DNA of 64,000 nucleotides from Toxonevra muliebris (GCA_963691655.1 OY829327.1:80984019-81048018); one strand, 5' to 3'; shown: positions 1 to 11,953, counted from the stretch's first letter. Made by a program: numbers and translations. The notes: generated by a model from the sequence alone, not told the origin.

Positions 1-721
1 CTGCAACACACAAAACTCATGACTCCTTCATAGGCACGAACCTGTGGACTCCAAAATAGACAAAGAAACAAACAGGCAGGTAGGCAGTCAGGCAAACATG
101 CAGGTACACATGGGCAGACACACTGCATCAAAGTTGCAGCAAACGAGCTAGCAAGCAGCACGTGCCATATCAGTCAACAGTTTTAAACAATTTTTGTTTG
201 TTGATTTGTTTGTTTTTGAGAAGCTGGAGGTTGTTGTTTCTTTTCTGTATGTTTTGCTTATTTGTTTTCTATCCCACTTGCTCCATTTTTGTAACATAAA
301 TGTTACAAAAGATTACGGTTTTATGACTATTGACATGCATGCAGTTGGAAAAGTGCTAAAGCCAGTGCGAGGAACTATGCCCAGGCTCAAAGTTGAACAA
401 AAGCTTTGAGCTGGAGGGAGGTGCTTTGTTTTATTTTGCAGCATTGCTTCATCATTGACAATGTATTGGTACGCGTGATTGTTTGCATTTTTGTTTGTTT
501 ATGCTGGGATTCATTGTCTTTCATTTGCGATTAAGTACGATTCCTGTTTTAAGTTGACATTTAACATGACAGTTACATTTGTTTATGCATTGTATAGTTA
601 AGGCCCGCATGAGTTAAGCGGTCTCTATTTGTTATTGCAAGAAAGTAAACGTAAAATAAATTTCATTAATACAATTATTACAATTTTATATTTCCTTTTA
701 TTTGTTCCCCCTTGTCACTAG
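1..721 (+). other. Non-coding; probably intron upstream of the zinc-finger exon
   Basis: No convincing coding sequence is seen. The stretch is T-rich and ends in a pyrimidine-rich tract followed by CTAG at 718-721, which fits a splice acceptor for the exon starting at 722. The first exon or exons of the zinc-finger gene should therefore lie before this window. It could also hold 5' UTR or promoter sequence; nothing seen decides this. Confidence 0.5.
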
Positions 722-1498
722 TTCTGGCACAGTGATAAAGAACACAATCGCCTTGAGTCTACCATATTCGAAGACCTCGATCGTTATTGTTGGCAACAGC
801 AGCAACAACAGCCACAAAGTACTGCGTCAACATCATCAGCAACTTCTCAACATCACTCACCAGTCACACATCATCCTGCGCATCATACAAATCCCACATC
901 ACCAAATCATCTCAATCATCATCAACAGCAACAGCATCAGCATCAGCAACATCAGCAACACCAACAGCAACAACTTGGCTCTTCAACTGTAGCACCCACT
1001 AGTTCCGCTCAAAATACAAATGCCTCTTCGAACAGCAGCGCTGGCAGTATTAGCCAACCCGGTAGCGCTGGCACCGTCAGCAGCATCGAGAATACCGATG
1101 GACAAATCTATACAATCACAGTATTAAATGGCAATGAGCCATGGCTAAAACGTGAACCCGATACACAATTACCAAGTACACTCGATTTGGATAGTCTGCT
1201 GGGGAATTTTCCCGGTTATATTAAATCAGAATATCCCTACGATGATAGTGGCTTCAGCACGGACGGCACTAAAGATGCCAATGGGGGTGATGTTGTTAAT
1301 GGTATCAGTATTTCGCAAGTTGTTCCATCGTCGCACATGTCGGGGTCAGGTGTTCAGCGTTTACCATCGCTGGTGACGGCATTGTCAGTGGCAAGCGGTG
1401 GTGGTGGTGGTGTGGGGAGTACGAGTGTTGGTCAGCAGCTAGCGCAATTTCAAAATAACAACAATGATTGGCATATGGCAGATCATAATGCAGATCAG
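722..1498 (+). CDS. Zinc-finger transcription factor, internal exon 1 of 3 visible (partial gene)
   Basis: An open frame of 259 codons with no internal stop, bounded by an acceptor AG at 720-721 and a donor GT at 1499-1500 (CAG|GTGGGT), both phase 0. It opens with FWHSDKEHNRLESTIFEDLD, then has a Gln/His/Pro/Thr-rich stretch of about 80 residues (roughly 790-1000), a Ser/Ala-rich linker, and an ordered acidic patch around 1085-1260 (IYTITVLNGNEPWLKREPD and LDLDSLLGNFPGYIKSEYPY) that looks like a conserved regulatory or activation segment. A poly-Gly run lies near 1395-1415. It joins in frame to 1622-1768 and 3062-4411. No ATG is needed here because the start is upstream. I do not recognise the orthologue, so no symbol is given. 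Confidence 0.7.
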
Positions 1499-1621
1499 GT
1501 GGGTTTTAGTATAGGAGATCATTGTTGATATAAATTAGATTTTTACATACATTTTTAATTCACTTTTTAGGTATATTTATGTATTTTATTATAAGCTAAG
1601 TATTCTTATATCTGGTTTCAG

Positions 1622-1768
1622 AATTCTGCAGAATCTCTACTGCGTAGTGCCCTGCAAGGCAAAGGTTATTCCAAAGGATTGCACATGCAAAATGGTATTA
1701 CGTTACTGCCACCATCACCTTCGGTTAAAGATGATGATATGCGTCGAATATTATTTCCTGCTGATGCG
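1622..1768 (+). CDS. Zinc-finger transcription factor, exon 2 of 3 visible
   Basis: A 49-codon exon bounded by acceptor TTTCAG (ends 1621) and a strong donor GCG|GTAAGT (1769). Both junctions are phase 0, so it links the flanking exons without a frame change. The product reads NSAESLLRSALQGKGYSKGL and later LLPPSPSVKDDDMRRILFPA. It is non-repetitive and looks conserved, which supports it as a real exon even though it is too short to stand out as an ORF. Its function within the protein is unknown. Confidence 0.7.
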
Positions 1769-3061
1769 GTAAGTTTAATTAAAACACAAGCGGATTTACG
1801 ACAGGAGAGAGATTTAAATTTTAACCCCCATTTCTGAAAAATATTTTAAGTAGCTCATTACGCAAAACCTTTTTGAAGGGACCAAAAATTAACCCAGCTT
1901 GAGGTTTTTTGCTATTTGTTAGTTTAGTTTTTTATTAAAAAAAAGTAGTTACGAGCTAGTTGGTTTTCAATACAATCTTTTACTTTTTTTCAATTTTTAT
2001 TATAAAAAGTATGTTATGGTGTCCATTGATATAGGTTTCTGATTTTTCGAATATTTTTACCTATGGGCACAGTAATCTTTTAACTGCATTAAAATGTTGT
2101 ACCAAAAATATACTAACAAACAAAAGTACGGAGTTCTGTTAATACAAAACATATCTGTGGTCACAAGCCATAACAACGCAACTCGAGTTTTGTCGAACTC
2201 GAGTTATTATCATAATTGAAATCCTCATATCCGATTTCATATTGTGTCAAAATTTTATGAATATCGGATCAGTGGTTTACGAGATATTAAAGGAAAAATA
2301 CACGAATTGTCATCATCGGGTAGTGACGTCAACACACGGAAGTACCAGCAAGTAGTAGCGGTACCAAATAGTGGAGTCATTATACAGTCAGTTACTGTAA
2401 ATTGAGCATGACATCATATAGCAGAAACGCTGTAAAGCAGTAACGTTATTGTCAACTCCTGTGACAACGGCTTACAGCAGTGACGTCATCACACAGGACC
2501 ATAATAAATTTGTGAAGTCATAAATCAGTGACTTCATCACTCATTAACATCAAAAAGTGGTGACGCTATTAAATTGCTACATTATCAAATAGGAGCATCA
2601 TCAAACAATGACGTCATCTGATATTGACGCCCTAAGACACTAAAATCATCAACCACCGATACCATTAACCACTGATGGAATCAATCACTGGCGTTATGTC
2701 GCAATGATGCTATCAAGTAGTAAATTCATTAAACTTTGGCAACAGAAAAGAGACACGTCATCATAGCGTTTTAAAACCATGATATCATCATAATTAAGTC
2801 ATCAGATTGTGATACTATTATATTGTCACATAAAATTGCCAATCAATTTTAATCTTAAATTAAATCATAACCTTTTAGAGGAGCCTTCATATCCTGCTGA
2901 TTTTAGATATTTTTTCTATTAAGCTCCTTTTATGTAATGTAATGTCAATTACTTTATTATACCTATTTATATTACACAAACAATTTTTAAATTAAAAATC
3001 TTAAGTCCCTCAAAAGCATAAAATCTAACCTCAATTTCTTGCCCAATTTTCACCCATACAG
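1769..3061 (+). other. Intron between zinc-finger exons 2 and 3
   Basis: Flanked by GTAAGT at 1769 and a CACCCATACAG acceptor ending at 3061. No coding sequence is seen. The middle (about 2290-2830) is a degenerate run of short units containing TGACGTCA-like cores, described separately. Confidence 0.65.
2290..2830. repeat. Degenerate intronic repeat with CRE-like TGACGTCA cores
   Basis: Short variants of GTGACGTCATCA recur irregularly across about 500 bp. Perfect TGACGTCA palindromes are at 2324-2331, 2481-2488 and 2609-2616, with near matches (TGACATCA, TGACTTCA, TGAAGTCA, TGACGCTA) between them. It may be a decayed minisatellite or a cluster of bZIP (CREB/ATF-type) sites inside the intron. 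The sequence alone cannot separate the two. Confidence 0.5.
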
Positions 3062-4411
3062 GATTCACTTGCCTTCGCTGACTCAACTTTAAATGCTGCG
3101 CAAATTTTCGATGATACTCACACTGCCACGCACAATCCACACATGGTTGTACAACAACAAAATTCAGCAACAGCAAACGGAGGCGCCAGCAACCCAAACA
3201 ACAATAATGGTGGCAGCAATGGCGGCGGCGGTGTATCGAGCATTATTGTCGATGACATGTTCCTATCGTTGGAGAATGCCTTCAACGACGATTTCGAGAA
3301 AATCAAACGTATCGCCAATGAGGTGCAACAGTTTTGTACGACATCGGCCGGTGACTATGGCAGCAACGATGTAATGATGCAAATTTCACCGACAACACCA
3401 ACACATCAGCAACTACAGCAATTGCATTCACCAGCAGCAGTGACGGCTGGAGGAGGATTAGTAGCAACGTCAGTACCACCACCGCTACATATGCAATCTG
3501 CAGCAACACAGCAGTCAAGCGCAACACAACCGGCGCCACCACCACCACCGCGACCACCACCACAACCACTAAAACCGGAAGTGACAACATCAACGAACCG
3601 GATATCAACAACGGGTGGCGGAGGCGGTTCATCGAAATCAACAAAGAAGTACAAACGTTCAACGTCGTCGTCGTCAACACATCACAATAACAACAACAAC
3701 AATAACAACAATCCAAATGTCATCAACCACAATAACAATTTAAATGGTATCACTGGCGGCGGTGGCGGCGGTGGCAGCATCGTTGGGGGCACTCCAAATG
3801 CCACTTCAAGCAGCAGCAACAATCACGCAGCCACAAACGCTTCCAGCACCGGCAGCAATAGCAGCAACAGTAGCAGTAGCCCCACCCACTGTAATGGACA
3901 GCGGAAAGAGCGTTCGCTACACTATTGCTCCATTTGTTCCAAAGGCTTCAAAGACAAATACTCAGTGAATGTTCACATACGCACGCATACCGGCGAGAAG
4001 CCGTTCGCATGCTCACTGTGCGGCAAAAGTTTTCGCCAGAAAGCCCATTTGGCCAAGCATTATCAAACGCATATGGCTCAGAAGAATAACGGTAGCTTGG
4101 TGAAAGGTGGCGGAGGCGGCGGTGCCGCGAAACATCATCGCAGCGGGAGTGTAACAAATAATGGTGGCATTGGAGGCAGTGGTACAAATATAATAGCGCA
4201 ACATCAACGGCAATTGGGCGGCAGTGTTGCCAATGTATTAGCGGCAGCTGCTAACATTGGCATTGGCATAAGTAACAGTGGAGGTGGCGGCGGTCTTGGA
4301 ATCGGTGGCGTTACTGGCATTATTGGCGCTGGTCTCCCGCTTAATGGACCGTCGGTAAGCAGTAACGCTGTGCAATTGCCATCTGCAAATGGTTTACTCG
4401 CTCAAAGGTAG
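3062..4411 (+). CDS. Zinc-finger transcription factor, terminal exon with two C2H2 fingers
   Basis: The exon starts after the acceptor at 3060-3061 and runs 449 codons to TAG at 4409-4411. It begins DSLALAFAD-like acidic sequence (DSLAFADSTLNAAQIFDDTH), continues through Asn/Gly, Gln, Pro-rich and Ser/Asn tracts, and contains two adjacent C2H2 fingers at about 3920-4075: CSICSKGFKDKYSVNVHIRTH, linker HTGEKPF, then CSLCGKSFRQKAHLAKHYQTH. The linker is the canonical TGEKP type, so sequence-specific DNA binding is likely and the protein should be nuclear. A long Gly-rich tail follows. The stop overlaps a possible donor (AAAG|GTAGAA near 4407), so an extra downstream exon is not excluded. Only two fingers and long low-complexity arms are unusual, but insect regulators of this type exist. 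Confidence 0.85.
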   Translation, partial: DSLAFADSTLNAAQIFDDTHTATHNPHMVVQQQNSATANGGASNPNNNNGGSNGGGGVSSIIVDDMFLSLENAFNDDFEKIKRIANEVQQFCTTSAGDYGSNDVMMQISPTTPTHQQLQQLHSPAAVTAGGGLVATSVPPPLHMQSAATQQSSATQPAPPPPPRPPPQPLKPEVTTSTNRISTTGGGGGSSKSTKKYKRSTSSSSTHHNNNNNNNNNPNVINHNNNLNGITGGGGGGGSIVGGTPNATSSSSNNHAATNASSTGSNSSNSSSSPTHCNGQRKERSLHYCSICSKGFKDKYSVNVHIRTHTGEKPFACSLCGKSFRQKAHLAKHYQTHMAQKNNGSLVKGGGGGGAAKHHRSGSVTNNGGIGGSGTNIIAQHQRQLGGSVANVLAAAANIGIGISNSGGGGGLGIGGVTGIIGAGLPLNGPSVSSNAVQLPSANGLLAQR

Positions 4412-5650
4412 AATGTTTCTTTGTTTCCTTTTCCTACTACATACTTACATACTCGTGCATACTACTACTTTACCTTTTTTTTGTTTTTATTTTTGTTTTA
4501 TTTTATATACTTACATATACTCATATATTTTAGTATTGTCAAAATATTTCTTGTTCCTAATTCTAGAAAAAAAAAAAAAAACGAAATAAAACAAAATAAT
4601 ACTCCTATGCGCAAATGCTCATTATTTATACATATCTACATAAATAAATCTTGTAATTTTTATGCGGTTCTACCATCTTCAATCTTCTGTTTACTGCACA
4701 TGGCCTCGAGTTATACTTAAGTCGGCACAAAGTTTGAAGCAGCACAAAAGCTTGAAGATTAAACCTCGTAAATTTTGTAATCGAATTTACATGTTCACAT
4801 TCCTACGATGATTTGGAAACCTAAAACTACATTTAAACTCATTTAAAATGCGTTATAATTAACAGAGTTCTATATTTTGAACATATTTATGAGCGAGCCT
4901 ATATTTGGAAAAAACTAGACGTAATAATACTAACGATTCGTATACTCGTATCCAAAATAGGCGGCTCTCATTAAATAAACCCATGCACAGCATGTTTTGG
5001 TCTGCAAGGGGAGCTCCACAGCCTTGCCATCTCATCGGAAACAAAAACAGGTTTAAAATTATTAAACTAACGGATGAAAAAAATATTTCAGAATCAATTT
5101 GAAAACTAAATTTGCTTTCAATTGCGCAAAGATTTATGTAAATCGGTTTATCCGTTGAAGCTGTAGAGCGCCCTGCGTACTAAAAAATACTGCTTCTAGA
5201 CAAAGTTCAAAGTTTAACGATAAAAAAATAAACAGCCCGCGGACGAGTTTTATCAACAAGCTGTAAATTATAAAATACTTCAGCTATGAAAATATCCTTT
5301 CACCCACGTAAGGATGCAAATTATATAAAAAATAGAATTTTTCATTGTCATGAACGGTGATCTCCCCTTAATAGAAACTTTATATGCTGAAATCGTTGGT
5401 ACTCCCTCGATGATATTTGTCTATAACGAATCCGCAGCATTCCGATCTTGGTCCTGAAATTTCGGTTAGGTTGTCTAAGAAGAGTATGAGAATGTTCAAT
5501 GTCTGGTCTGAGTCTCCTTCCCCTTGGGAAATCCGCTGGATCCGCTAGTGACTGCCAGTGTCGATACTTGTGCTGGTGCTCAGTACTGGGGAAAAATAAG
5601 TACAAGTGAGAGGCTGAGAGGAAAATTGGTATAACTTCTACTTTCAAAAA
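4412..5650. other. 3' UTR or intergenic sequence, no gene seen
   Basis: Begins with a T-rich stretch after the zinc-finger stop and an A-tract at about 4566-4581 with GAAATAAAACAAAATAA around 4582-4598, which may include a poly(A) signal for the gene. The rest has no coding potential I trust; the short ORFs are low-complexity or antisense accidents. Confidence 0.4.
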
Positions 5651-7495
5651 AAAGGGAAATAATTTTACTTAAGAGCAAAAGCAAAACGAAATATGTTCAA
5701 AGCGAAAACGGAATAAAAAACTATGCTGTTCTTGCTCTGAAAGAATTGCTATACCATTTTTGTTCTTACTTTTAAGGCGTTTCATTTTCACTCTAAACCG
5801 TATTACTTATGCCATTCTTGCACTGACACACTAAATTATTTCACTTTTGCTCTTACACAAATTTTAGCTCGCTTTTCCTCTCAGACTGCCAAGTATTTGT
5901 ACTCAGTATTCCATTTTCAAATGCTATCAAGTATTTTAGGTTATTTCAGGTGTTGTGAAGTTTCGTCGAAATACTTGAAAACACTTAAAATACTTGAAAT
6001 ACTTTAAAATATTTGAAAATTATATAACAAAATGAATACCAGCTTGAATGGAACTACTTAAAATTTTTCAGCGACCCCTGAGTATGGATACTCGTACTGA
6101 CAAACTGGGAGATGGGGAGGGGGAAGTTGTTAAAACCGCCTCCCCCCAAATAAAGGGGCGAAAATAGAGGAAACCTTCAATTATCAAAAGGATAAGAAGC
6201 TGCCCGCAATCAATTTTGCGTCTATCAGTGAAGAGTTCAATCTTGAAGCTTCATAATCATAGGCTGCAAAGCATCATCTTCAACTAGTTCAATTCTAATA
6301 ACTCGAGTTCATTTCCCTTTTTGGAGAGTCGTCAATTTCTTTTCGGATCAGTGTCTGTACCATATTGAGGGGCTGCAAACAACATTTGCTGCTCTTTGTT
6401 TGCAGAAGCAAAGTCAAAATGTGCCTGATCGTCAAAATAGCCTAGACTTTATCAAGGTCCTACCTACCTTTACCTTTACCTAAGCGGCAAGTCCTACGGC
6501 TCTGGAAATCTCCTTTATCTTTCTACTGAGTCTGACTGCATTTGGAACTGCGATAGCTTCAGTGTAGTGCTAAAATTTAGCCAATGACTTACAGATTTTT
6601 CTAATGGGCAGAAGTTTATTCTGATAAGCACTGATTTTGACCGGAAGTCGAAACAATTCAGCGGTATTGAGGTGTTCTGCTTAGATTCTCATACCTCACT
6701 GTCCATTCTGAATCCATCAATGAAGAGTTCAATCTCCAAGCTTCATCATAATCAGATCTTGTATCTTCCATTAGAACTCAAGAGATCTAAGAAACCTTTG
6801 CATGTAGTTCAGTTCTTTGTTAACAACTTGCGTAAATTTTACGATTTTCCAGAGTCATTAATCTCTTTGTGGAGCTCTCATTTCGCCGTAATTTATAGCA
6901 ATGTGTCTGTGCCAAATATTAGGCGACTGTAAGTAACGTGCCTTTTTCCTTGTTAGCAGCAGCTGAATCAATACGTGACTGACCGCCAAAAGGAATTATT
7001 TATCAAAATGACAAAAATATTTATCAAACCTAAATGGAAAAAAGTTACATGAAACTCTTCGGTTTGAGCGGTTCTGGGAAGGGCAAAATCATGTTGACCT
7101 CTCAATCTCTATGCTTGCTTCTAAACAATTTTTTCTCGAATCTGACTAAGTTTAGTTGGAGTATTAGATAATCTGTAGTGGGTAAGGTTGGTTCACTGGT
7201 TGCCAGCAGGCCAGCCCGCAGCATTTTCCTACTGGGATTTTAAAAAATTATAGGCGAGGAAGAGATGGGGCTTTAACAGTCAAAACATCCTCTTGCAGTT
7301 AGGTTCTTTCTTTGAGTCTCAGTTCACTTGCAACTTACATATTTCTCTGATCTTTCTGGGGAACTGAAAAACACACAGAACTCATCCGTAAGTCAAAGTT
7401 CTGATTAGATACAATCTTGAAGAAGCTTAAACCCCAGAGTCAAATCGAATCTGATATAATTTGGAAGACTTAAACTGTATTGAGTAAATTGGGTA
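5651..7495. other. Unrecognised intergenic sequence
   Basis: No coding region is supported. Minor repetition is present: variants of AATACTTGAAA at about 5970-6025, and a direct repeat of a GAAGAGTTCAATCT-type segment at about 6230 and 6720. The rest is moderately AT-rich without a recognisable family. Confidence 0.4.
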
Positions 7496-7496
7496 C

Positions 7497-7560
7497 TCAC
7501 CGTGGCGTAGTGGTTAGTGTACAGGGCTGTGGCTTCAAAACTATGGTGTCCCTACTTTCT
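7497..7560 (+). repeat. Possible tRNA-derived SINE head
   Basis: The segment contains TGGCGTAGTGG followed by TTAGTG, a good match to a pol III A box (TRGCNNAGYNGG). About 35 bp further is GGCTTCAAAACTATGG, only a weak B-box match. There is no cloverleaf, so it is not a functional tRNA. A SINE remnant is the best reading, weakly supported. Confidence 0.25.
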
Positions 7561-7652
7561 GGATGATAATGCCTCAGATCTCTTTTTCTCTTACGACTGA
7601 CTGGCTCGCAGTATATTATGATGTATTCTGGCATTTCTTTGTCCCCCAACTT

Positions 7653-7800
7653 ATGCCTAAGTTTTAGAAAGAGAGTTGCTCACAATTCCCCATCTTCTAA
7701 GCTTAGTGAGGTGTTTCTCGATGCCTAAGCTTTAGAAAAAGATTTGCGCAAAATTCCCCATCGCCTAAGCTTAGGGAGCTGTTTTTCTATGCCTATCAGG
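7653..7800. repeat. 68-bp tandem repeat, two full copies
   Basis: Units begin ATGCCTAAG at 7653 and 7721, and a third partial unit starts ATGCC at 7789, so the period is exactly 68 bp. Each full unit holds CCTAAGCTTTAG-like and CTAAGCTTAG-like segments about 45 bp apart that are inverted relative to each other, so each could fold into a small stem. Confidence 0.6.
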
Positions 7801-9600
7801 GTTTCTGGTTCAATGTTAGTCTTGGCCACTGCGTTCCTTGCTATATCCAGATGTGTGTGTATCTAAGTTTAGTGACCTTATTAGTCTTGCTTAATGCATT
7901 CAGGAGCTTTATAGGTTCCCATACTAGTTTTGAGGATATCGTAAAGGAATTTAATGTTCTGATGGCGACTTGACTGTTTTAGTATATTACTAAGCTTCAG
8001 CTTCTACTCTCACGCTCAAGCTTGAAGTATGTGCAGAGCCGTATGGCAAGCATCCCTACTTGGAAAATACTTGTAGTGTTTTCCATGGGTTGGTTGTTGT
8101 AGCAGTAACAGAATTTTAACACGCCTGCAATTTCTGGCAGACAACTTCTTTTTAGATTCTTTCGAAACCCTCAGTCGATATTTAAATAATTTACAATGCA
8201 TACCTACATATAGAACTAGAACTAGTTCCTGCCTCAAAATGAATTGAGCCTCTAGCCAATTTATTCGACATATTCGCAATTTTCATTCGATTTTACAAGA
8301 AAATTTTGTAAGTTCTATTTATGTAAGTTTCAAAGTTTTCCAAATCATCGCAAATCTATTCCTATATAAAAAAAACAAAAAAGCAAATACTTAAACTACA
8401 AACAAATTTCACTATTTTATATTTAACTTTTTTTCATAATATTAAAATGTGCCAAATTAATGTAATGAAGCTAAACAAACGAAATTTTTTTGTAAACTAC
8501 TTGCAAAAAAAAAAAAACATACAATAATTCACAAAGTCGAATATAACTTACATACATACCACATACTTACGCAATGTACTTACTTTGTAAGCTATTAAGG
8601 AAGCACATAAATCAAACTACATAAGCTCAACAAAAAAAATAAAAATAAAAACAACAAAATAAAATTTCCCGAAGCGCCTTAAAAAATAATATAGAGAATC
8701 TATTAAACTCAAATTAATTTGTATATACAATTAGTTAAATTTATATATTGCAAAGATTTAAAAAAGAAAAACAAAAATACTTGCCATTACTTTGTGTAAT
8801 TTATAAATAACTAATTAAATAATATTTCTTAATAATTTTAATTGAAAATGCCAAGTATTTTATACAGTTTTTATTAAATTTATATATATAAATATTAACT
8901 GCCAATAAATTTGTGATTTAATTACATTGGTGTGGGTTAACATTGTTTGTGTATATGTTTATGTAACATATACATAAAAACTTATATTTATTTGTAAGTA
9001 AAAATATTTAACTTTAATTTGTTTTAAAACAATCTTAAAAATTATAATTTATTCTATTTATTAGCATGTATGTAAATAGTGTAATATTTTATATATACTC
9101 GTAAATAAATTTAAAATTAATTCTTTGATGTTTATTATTTTCTGTATTTTAGTTTTTATTGTTTTAAATTAGCTTGAATTTTATTAATGAAAAAAAAACA
9201 TTTTGTAATTTTAGCTATTAGTTTCTCTTTTTTTTGTTTGTTTTGTTCAATGCAGTTTTAAATATTTTATTTTATGATTACACAATGAAAATATTTTTAG
9301 TAAAATGTTATTGTATTTTTTGTTTCTAAATATAAAAATAAATAAATATATAAATGTTTTGTAAATTTTGATAAATTCTTTAATATTTTTAAAATAATTT
9401 TTTTAAGTAATTTTCTTTTGTGTGTATTAATTTTTCATAAATTTATACCTTTACATTTAAGTAATATTCTTACAAATATATTGAAATTTTTTTAAATAAA
9501 TATTTTGATTAACTTTTTTTGAAAAATATTTCATTTGTTTTTTATTTCTTTTTCAATTGGATTAAATTTTTTAAAAGATAATGTCTTTTTTTTTTGTAAA
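7801..9600. other. Intergenic sequence with a strongly AT-rich block
   Basis: From about 8280 the sequence becomes very AT-rich, with many AATAAA-like words and homopolymer A and T runs, and no coding content. It could be a long 3' UTR of the zinc-finger gene, as many fly regulators have, or a plain AT-rich spacer. No decisive evidence is visible. Confidence 0.4.
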
Positions 9601-10587
9601 TTTATGGTAAGTGGTCAGAGTAGATTGATGGCACAGATCGTTCCCACTGGGAGATGCGTCTTTGCTCCCGGGTATTTGCTCTCCTCGAAATGTGTCTCGA
9701 CCGATGTTGCCTGCCTAATTCAATAACAACAGATATCAATCAGTATTTATTTAAATGGTTTTTTAATACCCAAATCAAGGCATGCTGGTCTGCCTTCCAC
9801 GTATACTATTAGAACCCATGCCGAAATTAACGGGAACCACAGGCCAAGAACCTGGTACTGAGAAGTACCAGGTCATGCTGTTGCAGTGAGATTATGTGAA
9901 ACTCAGTTCTTTAAAATAGCGAGCACAACTAGTGCCACTAGAGTGTAGTGTAAGTGTATGTTCGCAAGTAGAGTGTAGTGGAAGTAAACGTACTGTCTAG
10001 TATCACCTAAGTGGATGCAACAGCATGACCCATAATGCTCCATAACCACGAGTTCACCAACACCAACTTTTTCCTCTATTCTAAATTCCGCCTCCCATTA
10101 AAATATTGCATGCGATTACTGCAGCACGCTAGATAACAGAAACGCAAGCGCCTCACTTTTGACCAGGTTATCAAAATGGAGCACAGAAATCGCTCTATGT
10201 TTTGATCATAATCGTGGTTGAACAATCCAATGATTTACATGAACTATAACAAGGCGAATTGTGGCAAAGTCAGCGTATTCACAAACCAAATCTTACTCAA
10301 CATCCATCCAGCGTTTACATTACCGAAAAGTGTTCAAGAAAGAAAGAAAGACAGCATCCCGAATGTGCGGGCGGGATCTTACAGTTACAAGAAGACGAAG
10401 CTGGTTCGTGAAATAGCCATCAAAGGTAGACGCATCCCAACGGTATAGAACCCAAACATAATTGGATTCAGCTTTGATAATCTCCTAATCATCGAAATAA
10501 TGTGCAAATAGTACCAGGGTAGAATGGGCTGATGGATTCTTAATAGAGAACCGAGATAGTTATGGGATATATTCTGGAACTAACAAG
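9601..10587. other. Intergenic sequence, probably retrotransposon-derived in its 3' half
   Basis: No intact gene. A short direct repeat around TAGAGTGTAGTG occurs at about 9939 and 9969. The composition is less AT-rich than the preceding block, and it leads directly into an RNase H fragment, so part of it is probably decayed retrotransposon. Confidence 0.35.
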
Positions 10588-10773
10588 GTGAAATACTCAA
10601 TTGCATTAGGTAACTACACCTTGGTGTTTCAAGTTGAGGTGTATGCGATTACGGTTACCGCACAGCTGTTGCTGAAAAAGAAATGGAGAGATAAATCCAT
10701 TTTTATCTGCTCGGATAGCCAGGCGGTCGAGCTGAACAAACTTACGAGTAGTAATACAGTAACGTTGTTATGA
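10588..10773 (+). pseudogene. RNase H fragment of a non-LTR retrotransposon
   Basis: The reading frame contains FQVEVYAITVTAQLL and ICSDSQAVELNKL. These align with the E-containing (FQAEIYAI) and D-containing (LTDSQAAINAL) motifs of the RNase H domain in the larger fragment at 11085-11906. Only the middle of the domain survives and there is no start or flanking ORF. It is a decayed relative of the same element family and not a host gene. Confidence 0.65.
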
Positions 10774-11084
10774 AATATTTCATTCCGACTATTCTTTACA
10801 TAGTCTACACCAACAAAATCCATCTCCAAATGGAGTTTAATTCGCATCTATAGGTTGGGGCTTCACACAACTTAAGCTCATGGGCTATATTCAACACCAA
10901 CCGATAAAGGAAACAGTACAGTCTTCAGCTTCCCAATTCCCATGTGCACGCACTTTTATTTAAAAATATTCGACAAAAATACGAATTCGAACTACAAGTG
11001 TTTTCTAAACACGAGCTACACGTGTGCTTAGCCCGAGTAGTACAAATCTATTATAATCTTTCCAAATATCTATTATTATACTAA

Positions 11085-11906
11085 GATTACGGTTCTATCA
11101 CTGAAGAAAGAACCGGTGTTGGAGTATCAGGGCCGAGGATACAATACTCTGAGCCCATGGGTAGGTACACCAGTATCTTTCAAGCGGAAATATACGCAAT
11201 TGATAGGTGTGCATATGTTAAACTCAAGCGCAACTACCGGAACCAAAACATTGCGATCCTAACAGATAGCCAAGCGGCTATCAATGCACTTAAGTCTCAC
11301 CAGGTTACCTCAAAACTGGTGATGGAGTGCCTTGATAAACTAAATACGCTTGGGTTATATAATCGGGTTTGGATCCTTTGGGTTCCGCGTCATATTAGGA
11401 TTAAAGGGAATGAATCTGCGGATACACTAGCAAAGAAAGGAGCATCAACTCCTTTCGTAGGTCCAAAGCCATTCTGTGGAATAGGTAAAGGAACACTCTC
11501 CATACTAATTAAGAATGAAGAAGAAAATCAAAAGAAATTATACTGGGAACATAGACCAGGATTAGAGCATTCGAAAGCACTATTAGGAACCTATAACCTA
11601 AAACGCTTCAACGAATGTGTGAATTTGTCAAAGAATAGTTTTAGAATCATTACAGGAATTCTAACAGGTCATTGTAGATTGAACTATCACCTAATAAAAC
11701 TGGGAATTACAGCTAATGAATCATGTAGGTTTTGCAGAGAAGATAAGGAATCTGCAAAGCACATCTTAGGACAGTGCCCCGCACTTATGCATATTCGTAA
11801 AAGAAATCTGGGTAGCCACCAAATACCAGATGATAATCTCAACTCCATAGAAGTAGGATCCATACTAAAATTTCTACTGGAGGCTGGACTTATGGAAATA
11901 CTATGA
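11085..11906 (+). pseudogene. C-terminal ORF2 remnant (RNase H plus zinc knuckle) of a non-LTR retrotransposon
   Basis: The frame is open from just after a stop at 11082 to the stop at 11904-11906. RNase H signature residues are visible in order: D in DYGSITEERTG, E in FQAEIYAI, D in ILTDSQAA, then PRHIRIKGNESADTLAKKGA with the H and last D. A C-terminal CCHC-type knuckle follows (CRFCREDKESAKHILGQCPA). The reverse transcriptase part is missing, so the copy is 5'-truncated. A (TAA)n-like tail lies at about 11956-11975, as seen in I-clade elements; the clade assignment is inference. Confidence 0.8.
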
Positions 11907-11953
11907 GTCCATGAAGGGGCACAATAGATCTTAAAGGTCGCAGTGCGCTACCC

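Noticed and set aside
702..1002. Two other-frame ORFs over the Gln/His-rich exon
   Set aside because: Frame shadows of the CAN repeats; the splice sites and conserved peptides support the frame used in the exon call.
3303..3716. Long minus-strand ORF opposite the zinc-finger exon
   Set aside because: Antisense shadow of low-complexity coding DNA; its product is Cys/Val-rich repetition with no domain.
5348..5647. 99-codon minus-strand ORF
   Set aside because: No recognisable domain and no supporting context.
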